In this document: positions 27,683 to 37,628 of the stretch, in pieces
Layout: each line of letters begins with the position of its first letter
How positions within the stretch are numbered: position 1 is the first letter of the stretch
Source of the DNA: Peptostreptococcus canis
Lineage (GTDB): Bacteria; Bacillota; Clostridia; Peptostreptococcales; Peptostreptococcaceae
NCBI RefSeq assembly: GCF_014229965.1
Contig: NZ_JABGBW010000004.1
Coordinates: 39,819 to 103,818 of the forward strand
Length of the DNA stretch: 64,000 nucleotides
Direction of reading: 5' to 3'
Notes under the pieces: generated by a model
Database searches by the model: none
What the model was told of the DNA's origin: nothing
What the model saw: only the letters and a program-made list of their open reading frames with translations
Position numbers and translations under genes: made by a program

Positions 27683-28470
27683 TAACTGCTCACCTCTCTT
27701 TGATATTGTCTCGGAGTTTGCCCTACATAATATTTAAATCTGGAAGAAAAGTAATTTACATCCTCATATCCGATTTTTTCAGCAATTTCATATATTTTCA
27801 TATCCGTTGTCAGTAAAAGTATTTTAGCGTATTCTATTCTGTTTTTAGTGACATAATCCTGAAAATTAATCCCCATTCTTTTCTTTATTAATGTACTTAA
27901 ATAATTTACGCTAAATCCAAGTTTTTCAGATAAGTATCCTAATGACAAGTCTGGATTAAATATTTCCTCATTTATTACCTTTTCAATGTCAATTGCATTA
28001 TATTCATTACCTATTTGTTCATCCAAACTGCGAGAGTGATACTCGGATATATTAATTTTTTTTCGTTCTTCAATCGCTTTTTCTTCTCTTCTCTTTTTTT
28101 CTAATTTGCTAACTAATTTTGTCAATATTTCTTCCACGTCTTTTTTTGAAACCGGCTTTAATATATAATCATCTGCTCCTATTTTAATAGCTGACAATGC
28201 ATAATCAAAATAATCGTATCCAGTAAGAAAAACTATTCTTGTATCCGGATACTTTTCTTTCACTATTTTGGCCAAGCTTATACCATCTAACTGTGGAATA
28301 TTAATATCAGAAAGAATTATGTCCGGCATTTTAGAGTCGATAATATCCAATGCCTTTTTTCCATTTTCAGCCTCAAATACTTCTTGTATATTTAATTTTT
28401 CATAATTGATTAATGATACTATTCCCTTTCTAATCAATTCTTCATCTTCTATTACCAAAAGTTTATACAT
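27682..28470 (-). CDS. YesN-type AraC-family response regulator
   Basis: A 262-residue regulator. The receiver domain (about 1-120) has phosphoacceptor D55 in ILSDINIPQLDG and the conserved K near LKPVSKKD. The AraC/XylS double helix-turn-helix (about 160-258) has LGYLSEKLGFSVNYLSTLIKKR and IAEKIGYEDVNYFSSRFK. It is translated together with the YesM kinase (1-base overlap) and starts 12 bp after adenine deaminase, so all three are probably one transcript. Confidence 0.94.
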   Translation of the reverse strand: MYKLLVIEDEELIRKGIVSLINYEKLNIQEVFEAENGKKALDIIDSKMPDIILSDINIPQLDGISLAKIVKEKYPDTRIVFLTGYDYFDYALSAIKIGADDYILKPVSKKDVEEILTKLVSKLEKKRREEKAIEERKKINISEYHSRSLDEQIGNEYNAIDIEKVINEEIFNPDLSLGYLSEKLGFSVNYLSTLIKKRMGINFQDYVTKNRIEYAKILLLTTDMKIYEIAEKIGYEDVNYFSSRFKYYVGQTPRQYQREVSS

Positions 28471-28482
28471 ATTCTCTCCTTT

Positions 28483-30219
28483 TTAGTATAAATATTCATC
28501 ATTCAATACATCATAAAGACCATTTGTAGTTATTCTTATTTCCGGTATAACCGGCAGAGCTATAAACGATAATGTAATAAAAGGTTCAATACCTATACAC
28601 ACACCCATTTTATGTGCTTTATCAATCATTTTATATAGTCTGTTATTAATTTCAGAACTATTTAAATCACTTATTAAACCCATTATAGGAAGTGGCAAAT
28701 ACTCAAAAACTTTTCCATCCTCAACTAAAACATACCCACCTTTTATTTCTTTTATATTTTCAATAGCTATCATCATATCTTTATCATTGTCTCCTATAAC
28801 TACTATATTATGAGAATCATGTGATACACTAGATGCTATTGCTCCTTTTTTAATACCATAACCATAAACGTTTGAAGTATGATATTTACCCGTATTATGA
28901 TGCCTTTCTATTACTGCGACCTTATTATAAAAACTGCCTTTCATATCTGATACTCTTACTTTTTTTGTGAGAATTTCTTCATTTACGAGTTTTATAGCAT
29001 ATTCTTTACTTTTTAACTTTAACATACTCTTTTCAAACCAATCAATATGGATTGTATCAGTAAGTTTATTAAATTTAGATAGTTTTTTTGAAAATGCTCC
29101 TCCAAGCTCACTATTAGAATTATTTTCAGAAAAACTGTCCACTACTATTTTTCTATCATCATGTCTTTTTTCTATAAATTTACCCTTGTATATTACGGAA
29201 TCTATTTCCACATTTTTCAAATCATTTAGTATTACCAAATTTCCTATTTTTCCTGGAGCTATCATTCCTATTTCATCTAATTTATAACATTGAGCAGCAT
29301 TGTAACTCGCCATACTATATGCCTGAATAGGATCCAATCCTAGTTTAATAGCTTTTCTAATATTATGAGATATGTGCCCTTCATTCTTAATATCTTCAAT
29401 ATGCTTATCATCAGTACAAAAAGTGAATCTCGAAGTATCGGCATTATTTCTAATTATTCCACCTACTATATTAGCAAGATTTCTGGCTGCAGAACCTTCC
29501 CTTATATGAACGTACATTCCATTCCTAACTTCTGAAATAGCTTGTTCATATGTACTACTTTCATGATCTGTAAGAACACCCGCCATTATATATGCACTTA
29601 ATTTTTTATCTTTTAATCCCAATGCATGTCCATCCTTAGGGTTTCTTTCAAATAGTTTTAACTTAGCCATCATGGATTTTTTCCTATTTATCACTGCCTC
29701 GCAATCCATTATCTCACCTAATCCAAGTACCCTTTTATTATTTAATAAAGTCATCATTTCATCAATTTCCATAATAACACCGTTGTCTTCACCATCTTTC
29801 GCCGGGACACAAGATGGAACCATTATATAAACATCTCCACTGCTATTTTCCGTACTCTCTATTATATAATTGACTCCATCTATACCGAATACATTTGCAG
29901 CCTCATGAGGATCTGCAATAAATGTAGTAGTTCCATTTAAAGAAGCATAGTAAACTAACTCATCCGGATTTGCCATTGTAGATTCAAAATGTAAATGAGA
30001 ATCTATAAATCCCGGTGAAATATATTTACCATCGCAATCAACCTCTTTTATTCCCATATAATCACCTATACCCACTATGTATCCGTCATGGATGGCAATA
30101 TCAGCCTTTATTATTTCTTTTGACTGAACCATTATTATATTAGCTCTCTTTAAAACTAATTCCGGTTTTTTAACCCCCAAAGTATACTCTGCTAACTGTT
30201 TATATTTTTCTATTTTCAT
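28483..30219 (-). CDS. ade: Adenine deaminase
   Basis: A 578-residue metal-dependent amidohydrolase converting adenine to hypoxanthine and ammonia. Metal-ligand motif GFIDSHLHFESTM (about 72-84), then the TTTFIADPHEAANV block, TDDKH near 275, and the C-terminal Ade-specific domain containing VSHDSHNIVVIGDND. This is the bacterial Ade/YerA type, not an adenosine deaminase. AAGGGG precedes the ATG. It leads an apparent operon with the YesN/YesM pair, an uncommon partnership suggesting that purine salvage is tied to that sensor. Confidence 0.95.
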   Translation of the reverse strand: MKIEKYKQLAEYTLGVKKPELVLKRANIIMVQSKEIIKADIAIHDGYIVGIGDYMGIKEVDCDGKYISPGFIDSHLHFESTMANPDELVYYASLNGTTTFIADPHEAANVFGIDGVNYIIESTENSSGDVYIMVPSCVPAKDGEDNGVIMEIDEMMTLLNNKRVLGLGEIMDCEAVINRKKSMMAKLKLFERNPKDGHALGLKDKKLSAYIMAGVLTDHESSTYEQAISEVRNGMYVHIREGSAARNLANIVGGIIRNNADTSRFTFCTDDKHIEDIKNEGHISHNIRKAIKLGLDPIQAYSMASYNAAQCYKLDEIGMIAPGKIGNLVILNDLKNVEIDSVIYKGKFIEKRHDDRKIVVDSFSENNSNSELGGAFSKKLSKFNKLTDTIHIDWFEKSMLKLKSKEYAIKLVNEEILTKKVRVSDMKGSFYNKVAVIERHHNTGKYHTSNVYGYGIKKGAIASSVSHDSHNIVVIGDNDKDMMIAIENIKEIKGGYVLVEDGKVFEYLPLPIMGLISDLNSSEINNRLYKMIDKAHKMGVCIGIEPFITLSFIALPVIPEIRITTNGLYDVLNDEYLY

Positions 30220-30357
30220 AAGTACCCCTTATCAAATCACATAAATTTTATAATATTAAATATACCACTTTTTTTCGTTTTTTATAAGTTTATACTTTTT
30301 TTTCATATTTTGCAATCGATTATTAATATAGATATAGTGAATTTATAATAAAAAATA

Positions 30358-30400
30358 GAGCGACCACATAATTAATCTTTAACATTCTTATAGGTCGCTC
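30358..30400 (-). terminator. Terminator of the pilT-pth-mfd-prsA run
   Basis: GAGCGACC / GGTCGCTC (30358-30365 with 30393-30400) around a 27-base loop, followed on the minus strand by TATTTTTTATT. It is 35 bp past the prsA stop. Confidence 0.8.
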
Positions 30401-30434
30401 CAACTTATATACTATTTAATTTTAATAGTCTAAA

Positions 30435-31490
30435 CTATTTTTGTTCTTTCTTTTCCTCTTTAGGTTGTTCTTTTTCTTTACCCTTATTAGTATCTTTTTT
30501 ATCCTTTGAATCTGCCTTCTTTTCTATAAATTTAATAGACTTAACTTTGTCATCGAATTTTTTAACTTGAGCTGATTCCTGAATCTTTTTAACCAATTCC
30601 TGACTCTTCTTTTGAGTCAATTCTGCTTTCAGAGAATCTTTTACCTTATTATAATCTGACTTTATTATCTTATTTACTTTAATTATATGATATCCAAACT
30701 CAGATTTAACAGGCGCAGATATTTCACCTTCCTTTAAGGCAAACGCTGCATCTTCAAATTCTTTTACCATCTGACCTTTACCGAACTCACCAAGAGAACC
30801 GCCTTTTTGTCCTGAACCCGGATCTTGAGAGAACTCCTTAGCCAACTTGGCGAAATCTTCTCCATCTTTTGCTCTCTTATAAACATCTTCTGCTTTTTTC
30901 TTAGCTTCTTTCTGTTTTTCTTCAGAAAGAGGTTTTCCAGTTTCGTCCTTTAAAGATATCAGTATGTGAGACGCATCCAATTTTTTACTATTTTTAGCAT
31001 AATAGTCTTTTAGTTCCTGTTCTGTAGGAGTAGATTTCTTTTCTACGAATTTAGAAAATCCACTCATTAGTGCTGCTTGTTCACCATATTTTTTTAGAAA
31101 ATCTTCTGTTAATCCGGCCTTTTCAAAGCTTTCTTTGCTTTTCTTATCTTCCATCATTTTCTTTATTTGTTCATTAATTTCTTTAGATTGTTTTGTATCC
31201 GGTTTAATGTTATTCTTTTCAGTATAATTTAATACTATTTTGCTTTGAATTAAAGACTCCAACAATCTATTTTTTATATTTTCCTCAAAATTTGGATCTT
31301 GTTGGGACATTCCATCCCAAACTTGTTCTCCATACTGTAATTCCATCACCCACTTATTAAATTTCAAATGTTGTTCATATTCTTTCGCTGTAATAGCCTT
31401 TCCGTCAACTACAGCAACCGCATCCTCTGAGCAAGCTACTGATGCAAATCCTATTACAACAGCAACTAATAATGATAATAATTTTTTCAA
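30435..31490 (-). CDS. prsA: Foldase lipoprotein PrsA (parvulin-type peptidyl-prolyl isomerase)
   Basis: An extracytoplasmic folding factor of about 351 residues. The lipoprotein signal begins initiator-KKLLSLLVAVVIGFASVAC, with the lipobox cysteine at the end. An N-terminal SurA-like helical region is followed by a parvulin domain (about 170-265; ASHILISLKD, FAKLAKEFSQDPGS, KGGSLGEFGKGQMV, SEFGYHIIKV). It ends in a lysine/glutamate-rich tail. I choose a TTG at 31490 as start: GGAGG lies 8 bases before it and it gives a normal lipoprotein signal. The ATG at 31505 has no ribosome site. It follows mfd, as in other Firmicutes. Confidence 0.93.
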   Translation of the reverse strand: MKKLLSLLVAVVIGFASVACSEDAVAVVDGKAITAKEYEQHLKFNKWVMELQYGEQVWDGMSQQDPNFEENIKNRLLESLIQSKIVLNYTEKNNIKPDTKQSKEINEQIKKMMEDKKSKESFEKAGLTEDFLKKYGEQAALMSGFSKFVEKKSTPTEQELKDYYAKNSKKLDASHILISLKDETGKPLSEEKQKEAKKKAEDVYKRAKDGEDFAKLAKEFSQDPGSGQKGGSLGEFGKGQMVKEFEDAAFALKEGEISAPVKSEFGYHIIKVNKIIKSDYNKVKDSLKAELTQKKSQELVKKIQESAQVKKFDDKVKSIKFIEKKADSKDKKDTNKGKEKEQPKEEKKEQK

Positions 31491-31546
31491 TATTCTTTCC
31501 TCCATTTATTTATTTTTATTTTGCAAATCCCATCTAAACAGATTAT

Positions 31547-34500
31547 TTATTGTTTAGTGTCTAGGTTTTTGCAAAATCCTTCCAGCATGGTTTCTAATTC
31601 CATTACTACTTCATGACCTACCACTTCTGATGTTTCATATTTGGTTAACGGTTCGAGTATAACGGTATTTTTAACCTGCTTTACTTTTTCTATCTTCAAT
31701 CTCTTACATAGAGATTTAATATAGGCTATATTTAAAAGTGTCTGAGTTTCTTTTGGTATATCAGAAAATCTATCTTCCAACTCTTCCTGAATTTCATACA
31801 TATCCTCTTTACTATCAATAGTAGCAATTTTTTTATACATTTCTAACTTTATTATTTCATCTTCGATATACGTAGATGGTATATATGCATTTGTGCTTAA
31901 ATCTATTTCCACATCCAGATTTTCTAAAACTTCTTGCCCTTTTACCTTTGCTATGGCTTCATTCAACATCTTTACATAGAGTTCATATCCTATTACTGCC
32001 ATATGACCATGTTGTTGAGCTCCAAGAACATCACCGGCTCCTCTTATCTCCAAATCTCTCATAGCTATTTTAAATCCCGAGCCAAATTCCGTAAATTCCT
32101 TTATGGCTTTTAGTCTTTTTTCTGCTACTTCACTTAGAATTTTATTTCTTTCATACATAAGGTAAGCATATCCCTGCCTTGTACTCCTACCAACTCTTCC
32201 TCTTAATTGATATAATTGGGATAGCCCCATCTTATCGGCATCATAAATTATAACCGTATTTGCATTCGCAATATCCATACCTGTTTCAATTATAGTTGTA
32301 CACACCAACACATCAAATTCCTTTGTTAAAAAAGATAGTACTGTATTCTCAAGTTGATTTGATGACATTCTACCATGTGCGACACCGACCCTCGCATCAG
32401 GAACCAGCCTTCTTATTCTGGCGGCCAATTCTTCAATGCCTTCAATCCTGTTATAGACAAAGAATACCTGACCTCCTCTAGCTAATTCTCTGTGTATTTC
32501 ATCTTGAATGATACTATCCTTTGCTTCAGTTACATAAGTCATTACAGGATATCTTTCCTGAGGTGGCTCTTCAATGATACTCATATCTCTTATTCCACTA
32601 AGTGACATATGAAGTGTTCTCGGAATTGGAGTTGCTGATAACGTAAGTACATCTACATTTTCTTTAATCTGTTTTAGTTTTTCTTTATGACGAACTCCAA
32701 ATCTCTGTTCCTCATCAATAACCACCAAACCTAATTTAGGCATATTAATGTCTTTTGATACTATTCTATGGGTACCTATTATTATATCTACAAGTCCCTT
32801 ATTCGCGTCTTCAATTATGTCTTTCTGTTGCTTAGGAGTTTTGAATCTACTCAAAGCTTCAACCCTTATAGGATAATCCTCATATCTTTCACTAAATGTA
32901 TTAAAATGCTGTTGGGCAAGTATAGTAGTTGGAACAAGTATTGCAACTTGTTTGCCATCCATTACAGCTTTAAATGCAGCTCTTATAGCAACTTCTGTTT
33001 TACCATATCCCACATCTCCGCATATAAGTCTATCCATAGCCTTAGATGTTTCCATGTCTTTTTTTGTCTCTTTTATCGCCTTCAGCTGATCATCAGTTTC
33101 TTGAAAAGGAAACTTCTCTTCAAATTCTTGTTGCCAAATTGTATCTTTGGAGAATTTGTAGCCTTTTCTTCCTTCTCTCTTAGCATACAGCTCGATAAGC
33201 TCTTTCGTCATATCTTCAATCTGCTTTCTGACCTTATTTTTAGCCTTTGACCATTCTTGACTACCTAATTTATTTAGTTTTACCTTTTCGACGTCACCAC
33301 CAATATATTTCTGGACTTTGTCCATCTGATCAATGGGAACATAAAGATTATCTCCACCTTGATAGACTACTTTCAAATAATCTTTTTTTATATTGTTCAC
33401 ACTTATTTGCTCAATCCCGGTATACTTTCCTACACCACTGTTCTCATGAACAACATAATCTCCTACCTTTAATTCCAAAAAAGAATCAATTTTTTTAGAA
33501 TTTTCCTTTTGTTTCTTTTTCTTCTTTTTTACACCGGATTTATTAGCACCTACTATCTCTCTATCGGTTATAAGCTGAAATTTTATCGAGGGGTACTGAA
33601 ATCCCTGACTTATATTAGCACCTGTTACTACAATCTGAGATGTTTTTATGTCTAAATTTCTATTTGATGAATATATATTTTCGACATTATTTTCATTTAA
33701 TATAGAACTTAACTTCTTAGCTCTGTCAGAACTTCCAGTCGCAATAACTATCTTATATCCGGAATGTCTAAGCCTTTTCAACTCTTCCACAAAGAGGTCT
33801 ATTCTGCCACCATATCCGGGAATTTCCCTTGTATCTATATTGAAAGAATGAATGATATTCATATCATTTACAGCTTTTGGCAAAAGAGAGTTAATAACGA
33901 TCTTTTTATTCATCATATAATATATAACTTCATTTAGAGAATAAATTAATTTTCCCTGATTCTTAATAGCTAAACCTCTTTCCAAATTCAACATGTAGTT
34001 ATCCCTAAATTCGGAATTTATATTTTTGAACCTTTCTTTTAATCTATTAATATCATCTATAAATATCATAGAATCATCAGTAAGATATTCAAATATACTT
34101 TCATCTTCATCACCATACAGGTAATCTATATAGTTTTCAAGACCATCAAAGTATTCTTTTCTCTCTATTCTCTCAAGGTTTCTAAAAACATCAGCATCTG
34201 TTATATCATTAAACTCACTTCTTATTTTTTTTGCAGCAACTTCCACATCTTTTGGGTATATTATTTCTCTTGAAGGAGTTATCGTGGCTGTTTTCATTTT
34301 CTCTATCGATTTTTGTGAATACACATTAAACTGTCTTATAGAATCAATTTCATCATCAAAAAATTCAAATCTCAGAGGAAAATCATAAAACAGAGTGAAT
34401 ATATCTAAAATTCCTCCCCTGACACTAAACTGTCCGAAACCTTCAACTTTAGTAACTCTCTGATATCCCAACAGGACAAGTTTTTGGATAAATTCCTGAA

Positions 34501-34945
34501 TGTCTATATTTTGACCAACTCTAACCTTAAATATATTATCTAAGATAATTTTCTTAGGTATATATTTCCTGGTAATAGCTTCAACATATGTAACTACCAA
34601 TATTTTGTCCTTATTTAGTAATTTTATATAGGTTTTTAGCCTTCTAGCATCTGCCTTTCTATCTCTCGCATCCAAGTTATAGAAAAGAATTTCTTCTGAG
34701 CCTAAAAACTCGACTTTATTTTTCATATATACGCATAACTCTTCATATATTTTCTTAGCTTCATACTCTGTATTTGCAATATATAGGATTTGTTTTGATG
34801 TATTTTTAAATATAGAATACGCTATGTGAGCTTTAGTAGATGGCAATAATCCATTTACCTGTATATTTCCCTCCATATCAAGAGCTTCTATTATACCTTC
34901 ATATTCTTTACTATTTTTGAGGGAACTAATTAGTACATCTTCCAT
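31547..34945 (-). CDS. mfd: Transcription-repair coupling factor Mfd
   Basis: A protein of about 1132 residues that frees RNA polymerase stalled at DNA damage and recruits UvrA. The UvrB-like N-terminal region is about 1-330. The RNA-polymerase interaction CarD/RID domain (KVGDYVVHENSGVGKYTGIE) is at about 490-560. The translocase domains have Walker A RLICGDVGYGKTEVA and DEEQRFG (DExx box). The helicase C region follows with RGRVGRSTRQGYAYL, then the TRCF C-terminal domain. The ATG at 34945 is preferred over a GTG three codons upstream. It starts 13 bp after pth. Confidence 0.97.
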   Translation of the reverse strand: MEDVLISSLKNSKEYEGIIEALDMEGNIQVNGLLPSTKAHIAYSIFKNTSKQILYIANTEYEAKKIYEELCVYMKNKVEFLGSEEILFYNLDARDRKADARRLKTYIKLLNKDKILVVTYVEAITRKYIPKKIILDNIFKVRVGQNIDIQEFIQKLVLLGYQRVTKVEGFGQFSVRGGILDIFTLFYDFPLRFEFFDDEIDSIRQFNVYSQKSIEKMKTATITPSREIIYPKDVEVAAKKIRSEFNDITDADVFRNLERIERKEYFDGLENYIDYLYGDEDESIFEYLTDDSMIFIDDINRLKERFKNINSEFRDNYMLNLERGLAIKNQGKLIYSLNEVIYYMMNKKIVINSLLPKAVNDMNIIHSFNIDTREIPGYGGRIDLFVEELKRLRHSGYKIVIATGSSDRAKKLSSILNENNVENIYSSNRNLDIKTSQIVVTGANISQGFQYPSIKFQLITDREIVGANKSGVKKKKKKQKENSKKIDSFLELKVGDYVVHENSGVGKYTGIEQISVNNIKKDYLKVVYQGGDNLYVPIDQMDKVQKYIGGDVEKVKLNKLGSQEWSKAKNKVRKQIEDMTKELIELYAKREGRKGYKFSKDTIWQQEFEEKFPFQETDDQLKAIKETKKDMETSKAMDRLICGDVGYGKTEVAIRAAFKAVMDGKQVAILVPTTILAQQHFNTFSERYEDYPIRVEALSRFKTPKQQKDIIEDANKGLVDIIIGTHRIVSKDINMPKLGLVVIDEEQRFGVRHKEKLKQIKENVDVLTLSATPIPRTLHMSLSGIRDMSIIEEPPQERYPVMTYVTEAKDSIIQDEIHRELARGGQVFFVYNRIEGIEELAARIRRLVPDARVGVAHGRMSSNQLENTVLSFLTKEFDVLVCTTIIETGMDIANANTVIIYDADKMGLSQLYQLRGRVGRSTRQGYAYLMYERNKILSEVAEKRLKAIKEFTEFGSGFKIAMRDLEIRGAGDVLGAQQHGHMAVIGYELYVKMLNEAIAKVKGQEVLENLDVEIDLSTNAYIPSTYIEDEIIKLEMYKKIATIDSKEDMYEIQEELEDRFSDIPKETQTLLNIAYIKSLCKRLKIEKVKQVKNTVILEPLTKYETSEVVGHEVVMELETMLEGFCKNLDTKQ

Positions 34946-34957
34946 CTTCACCACACC

Positions 34958-35518
34958 TTAACCATTATATTTGTTCATTGCCAGATCCAAACCGGAACTG
35001 ACAATTTCTTTAATTGTTTTAACAGCTTTATCTATTCCTTCCAACATATCTTTTTCCTGTTCTTTTGAAACTTTGGATAATACATAGTCAGCCAAATCCC
35101 AACCTTCCGGAGGTCTGGATATTCCTATTCTCACTCTTGGGAAATCTTCAGTTCCTAAACATTTTATTATCGATTTCATTCCGTTATGAGAACCGGCACT
35201 TCCTTTTTTTCTTATTCTAAGCTTACCTATATCCAAATCTATATCATCATAAAGAACTACTATGTTTTCTGACTCAACCTTATAAAACTGCGAAACACTA
35301 AGCACTGATTCTCCACTTAAATTCATATATGTTTGTGGTTTTACTAAAATAACTTTTTCAGAACCTATTCTTCCTTCTCCTATCAAAGCTTTATGCTTTA
35401 ATTTATCGATTTTAATACCGTTTTCATCAGCAAATTTATCAATTGCATCAAAACCTGCATTATGCCTAGTATTTTCATATTTCTTGCCAGGATTACCTAG
35501 CCCCACTATTATATACAT
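34958..35518 (-). CDS. pth: Peptidyl-tRNA hydrolase
   Basis: A 186-residue enzyme that recycles peptidyl-tRNA dropped from ribosomes. The N-terminus [20 protein letters not shown] contains the catalytic histidine. [38 protein letters not shown] (read in parts) and [12 protein letters not shown] are the family motifs. It is directly followed by mfd, the conserved pth-mfd order. Confidence 0.97.
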   Translation of the reverse strand: MYIIVGLGNPGKKYENTRHNAGFDAIDKFADENGIKIDKLKHKALIGEGRIGSEKVILVKPQTYMNLSGESVLSVSQFYKVESENIVVLYDDIDLDIGKLRIRKKGSAGSHNGMKSIIKCLGTEDFPRVRIGISRPPEGWDLADYVLSKVSKEQEKDMLEGIDKAVKTIKEIVSSGLDLAMNKYNG

Positions 35519-35558
35519 TTTTTCTTAATCCTTCCTAAAATTCAATTTCAATTATATT

Positions 35559-36212
35559 TTATAAAAAAATACTTATATATATTATTAAACTCATACTTAT
35601 AAATGGTGTAAAAGCTATCGTTTTATTCATAATTACATTATTGATTCTGCTATTAATATAAGATGCCAGACAAAATATTCCCGCCAATATAAATGAACCG
35701 AAAAACAGAATAAATATTCCACCAAATCCACAGAAACTTCCGGCAAGAGCAAAATATAAAACATCTCCCATTCCCAAAGAACCGGTCGAGACATTAATAA
35801 TAATTGTAACGACAAACAAGGTTGCCATACCGACAAAAGCATTTAATAAATACTTATAGCAACCAATAAAACCTATGTAATTGACCTTATCACCATAAAT
35901 TCCAAAAACAAATGCTAAAACAATTGTTCCCATGTTTATTATTATACCACTAATTATATCTTCGTCAAACACCCATCTTTCATTGATATCTACGGTTGAT
36001 ATGACTATAATCAAAGGCATTATAAATACGGCTCTATACAATATTATCGGATCAAATATAAATAACTTTGACAAATTACAATATAATATCATAAACATGA
36101 AAAGGATTATCTTCTCATTAATAGAAAATATTATATTTCGTTTCTGCAATATTTTTACGCAAAAAATGTAAAGTGGTATTATACTTACAAATAAATAATA
36201 CTTCAATTTCAA
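35559..36212 (-). CDS. Prepilin peptidase (A24 family), catalytic domain only
   Basis: A 217-residue membrane protein with about seven helices. The two catalytic aspartates of the GxGD protease family are visible: D75 in STVDINERW and D150 in GSLGMGDVLYF. The N-terminal cytoplasmic methyltransferase domain with its four cysteines is missing, as in short archaeal-like or Firmicutes versions. It is 21 bp downstream of a PilT-like ATPase. It should cleave type IV prepilins, but no pilin gene is in the window. It precedes pth by 40 bp in the same direction. Confidence 0.82.
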   Translation of the reverse strand: MKLKYYLFVSIIPLYIFCVKILQKRNIIFSINEKIILFMFMILYCNLSKLFIFDPIILYRAVFIMPLIIVISTVDINERWVFDEDIISGIIINMGTIVLAFVFGIYGDKVNYIGFIGCYKYLLNAFVGMATLFVVTIIINVSTGSLGMGDVLYFALAGSFCGFGGIFILFFGSFILAGIFCLASYINSRINNVIMNKTIAFTPFISMSLIIYISIFL

Positions 36213-36233
36213 ACTCCTTTTGTAATATTGGTT

Positions 36234-37340
36234 CTAATCGAAAAAGCATACCTTTTTATTCTTACTGACTTTTTTATCTATGTATTCTCTATCTATACAG
36301 TGAAAAATCAGCTGTTCATACTCTATAATATTCCTATTGTATAATTTTACTAATTCATCGTCCATGGATATCATTCCCTTTTCTTTATTTGTAATTAAAT
36401 AATTTGCAATTTGATTATTCTTGCCTTCTCTAATCATATTTCTAGATGATTTATCTGCAATTAAAACTTCACTCACAACCACTCTTTTTATGGATGATAA
36501 ATCTTGCTTTACAGATATTAGTTGTTGAGAATATATACATTCTAATACCATCGAAAGTTGAAACCTGTATTTTTCTTTTTCGTCTGATTCAAAAATATCA
36601 ATTATCCTGTCTATAGTTGCCGCTACACCCAAAGTATGCATAGTACAAATACAAAGATGTCCCGTTTCGGCAGCATTCATGGCCGCCTTTAGGGTTTCAT
36701 TATCCCTGATTTCTCCTATGACTATAACATCAGGATCTTGTCTAAGTGAATATTTTAGAGCACATCCGAAGCTTTCTGAATCTTTACCTATCTCTCTTTG
36801 TGTTATTATAGATTTCTCATTTCTAAATACATATTCTATAGGATCCTCTATCGTAATAATATGTTTTTGATAATTTTCATTTATGTATTTTATTATAGCT
36901 GCTTGAGTGCTCGTCTTACCGGAACCGGTTGGTCCTGTAATTATAAATAACCCGCTATTTAAATTACATATTTTCTTCAAAATATCGGGAATTCCTAATT
37001 CTTCAATACTTTTTATATATTTATCTATTTTTCTAAAGACTATCCCTAATTTACCACATGAATAAAGAAAAATGTTACCTCGAAATCTATTTTTTTGATT
37101 ATCAATAGCTATATCATTTTCAGAAAAAAACTGCTCAAAGCCATAGTATTTATATTCTTCTTTACTATTATTTAAAATCCTGTGTAATTTCAAAAAATCA
37201 ATTATTTCTTTTCTCGTAGTGTATGTATCACTATATTCTATTCTTCCATTAATTCTGACAATAATATTCTCTTCCTCTCTAATATGTATATCTGATATAT
37301 TATTATTAATATTATTTAAAAAGACTTCTATTTTATTCAA
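36234..37340 (-). CDS. pilT: PilT-like type IV pilus ATPase
   Basis: A secretion/retraction ATPase of about 368 residues. The N-terminal PAS-like domain (SDIHIREEENIIVRINGRIE) is followed by Walker A GPTGSGKTS (about 136-144), Asp box ITIEDPIEYVF, Walker B PDVIVIGEIRD and His box ETGHLCICTMHT. The architecture is that of PilT (retraction) rather than the longer PilB. I prefer a TTG start at 37340, because GGAGGG is 7 bases before it. The ATG at 37364 lacks a good site. It leads pilT-pilD-pth-mfd-prsA. Partner pilus genes must be elsewhere. Confidence 0.85.
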   Translation of the reverse strand: MNKIEVFLNNINNNISDIHIREEENIIVRINGRIEYSDTYTTRKEIIDFLKLHRILNNSKEEYKYYGFEQFFSENDIAIDNQKNRFRGNIFLYSCGKLGIVFRKIDKYIKSIEELGIPDILKKICNLNSGLFIITGPTGSGKTSTQAAIIKYINENYQKHIITIEDPIEYVFRNEKSIITQREIGKDSESFGCALKYSLRQDPDVIVIGEIRDNETLKAAMNAAETGHLCICTMHTLGVAATIDRIIDIFESDEKEKYRFQLSMVLECIYSQQLISVKQDLSSIKRVVVSEVLIADKSSRNMIREGKNNQIANYLITNKEKGMISMDDELVKLYNRNIIEYEQLIFHCIDREYIDKKVSKNKKVCFFD

Positions 37341-37484
37341 AACAACTCCCTCCATTTCATTCATCCTTTGATAGTATATAGGTAAAATTAGCTAAAATGT
37401 ATAATCATTTCATATTTTTTTATTATAATAAAGTTTTTTTCTATTTTTATAGTTATTAATAAATTTTATTAAATTTTCTAAAAA

Positions 37485-37513
37485 TTGACATCGATAACCC
37501 ATTAATATATAAT
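37485..37513 (+). promoter_or_regulatory. Consensus promoter of the XRE-type regulator gene
   Basis: TTGACA (37485-37490), 17-bp spacer, TATAAT (37508-37513): a perfect sigma-A consensus. The transcript would start near 37520, leaving a leader of about 110 nt before the ATG at 37629. Confidence 0.8.
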
Positions 37514-37628
37514 AAAGTTAAAAATTTATATAGATTTTATTCTCATATTTTGATAATAATCTCAAAATTTATCTAAAAAATATGATTGTCTACTAGTAAA
37601 ATATAATATAATAAAGGAGAGTGAAATA

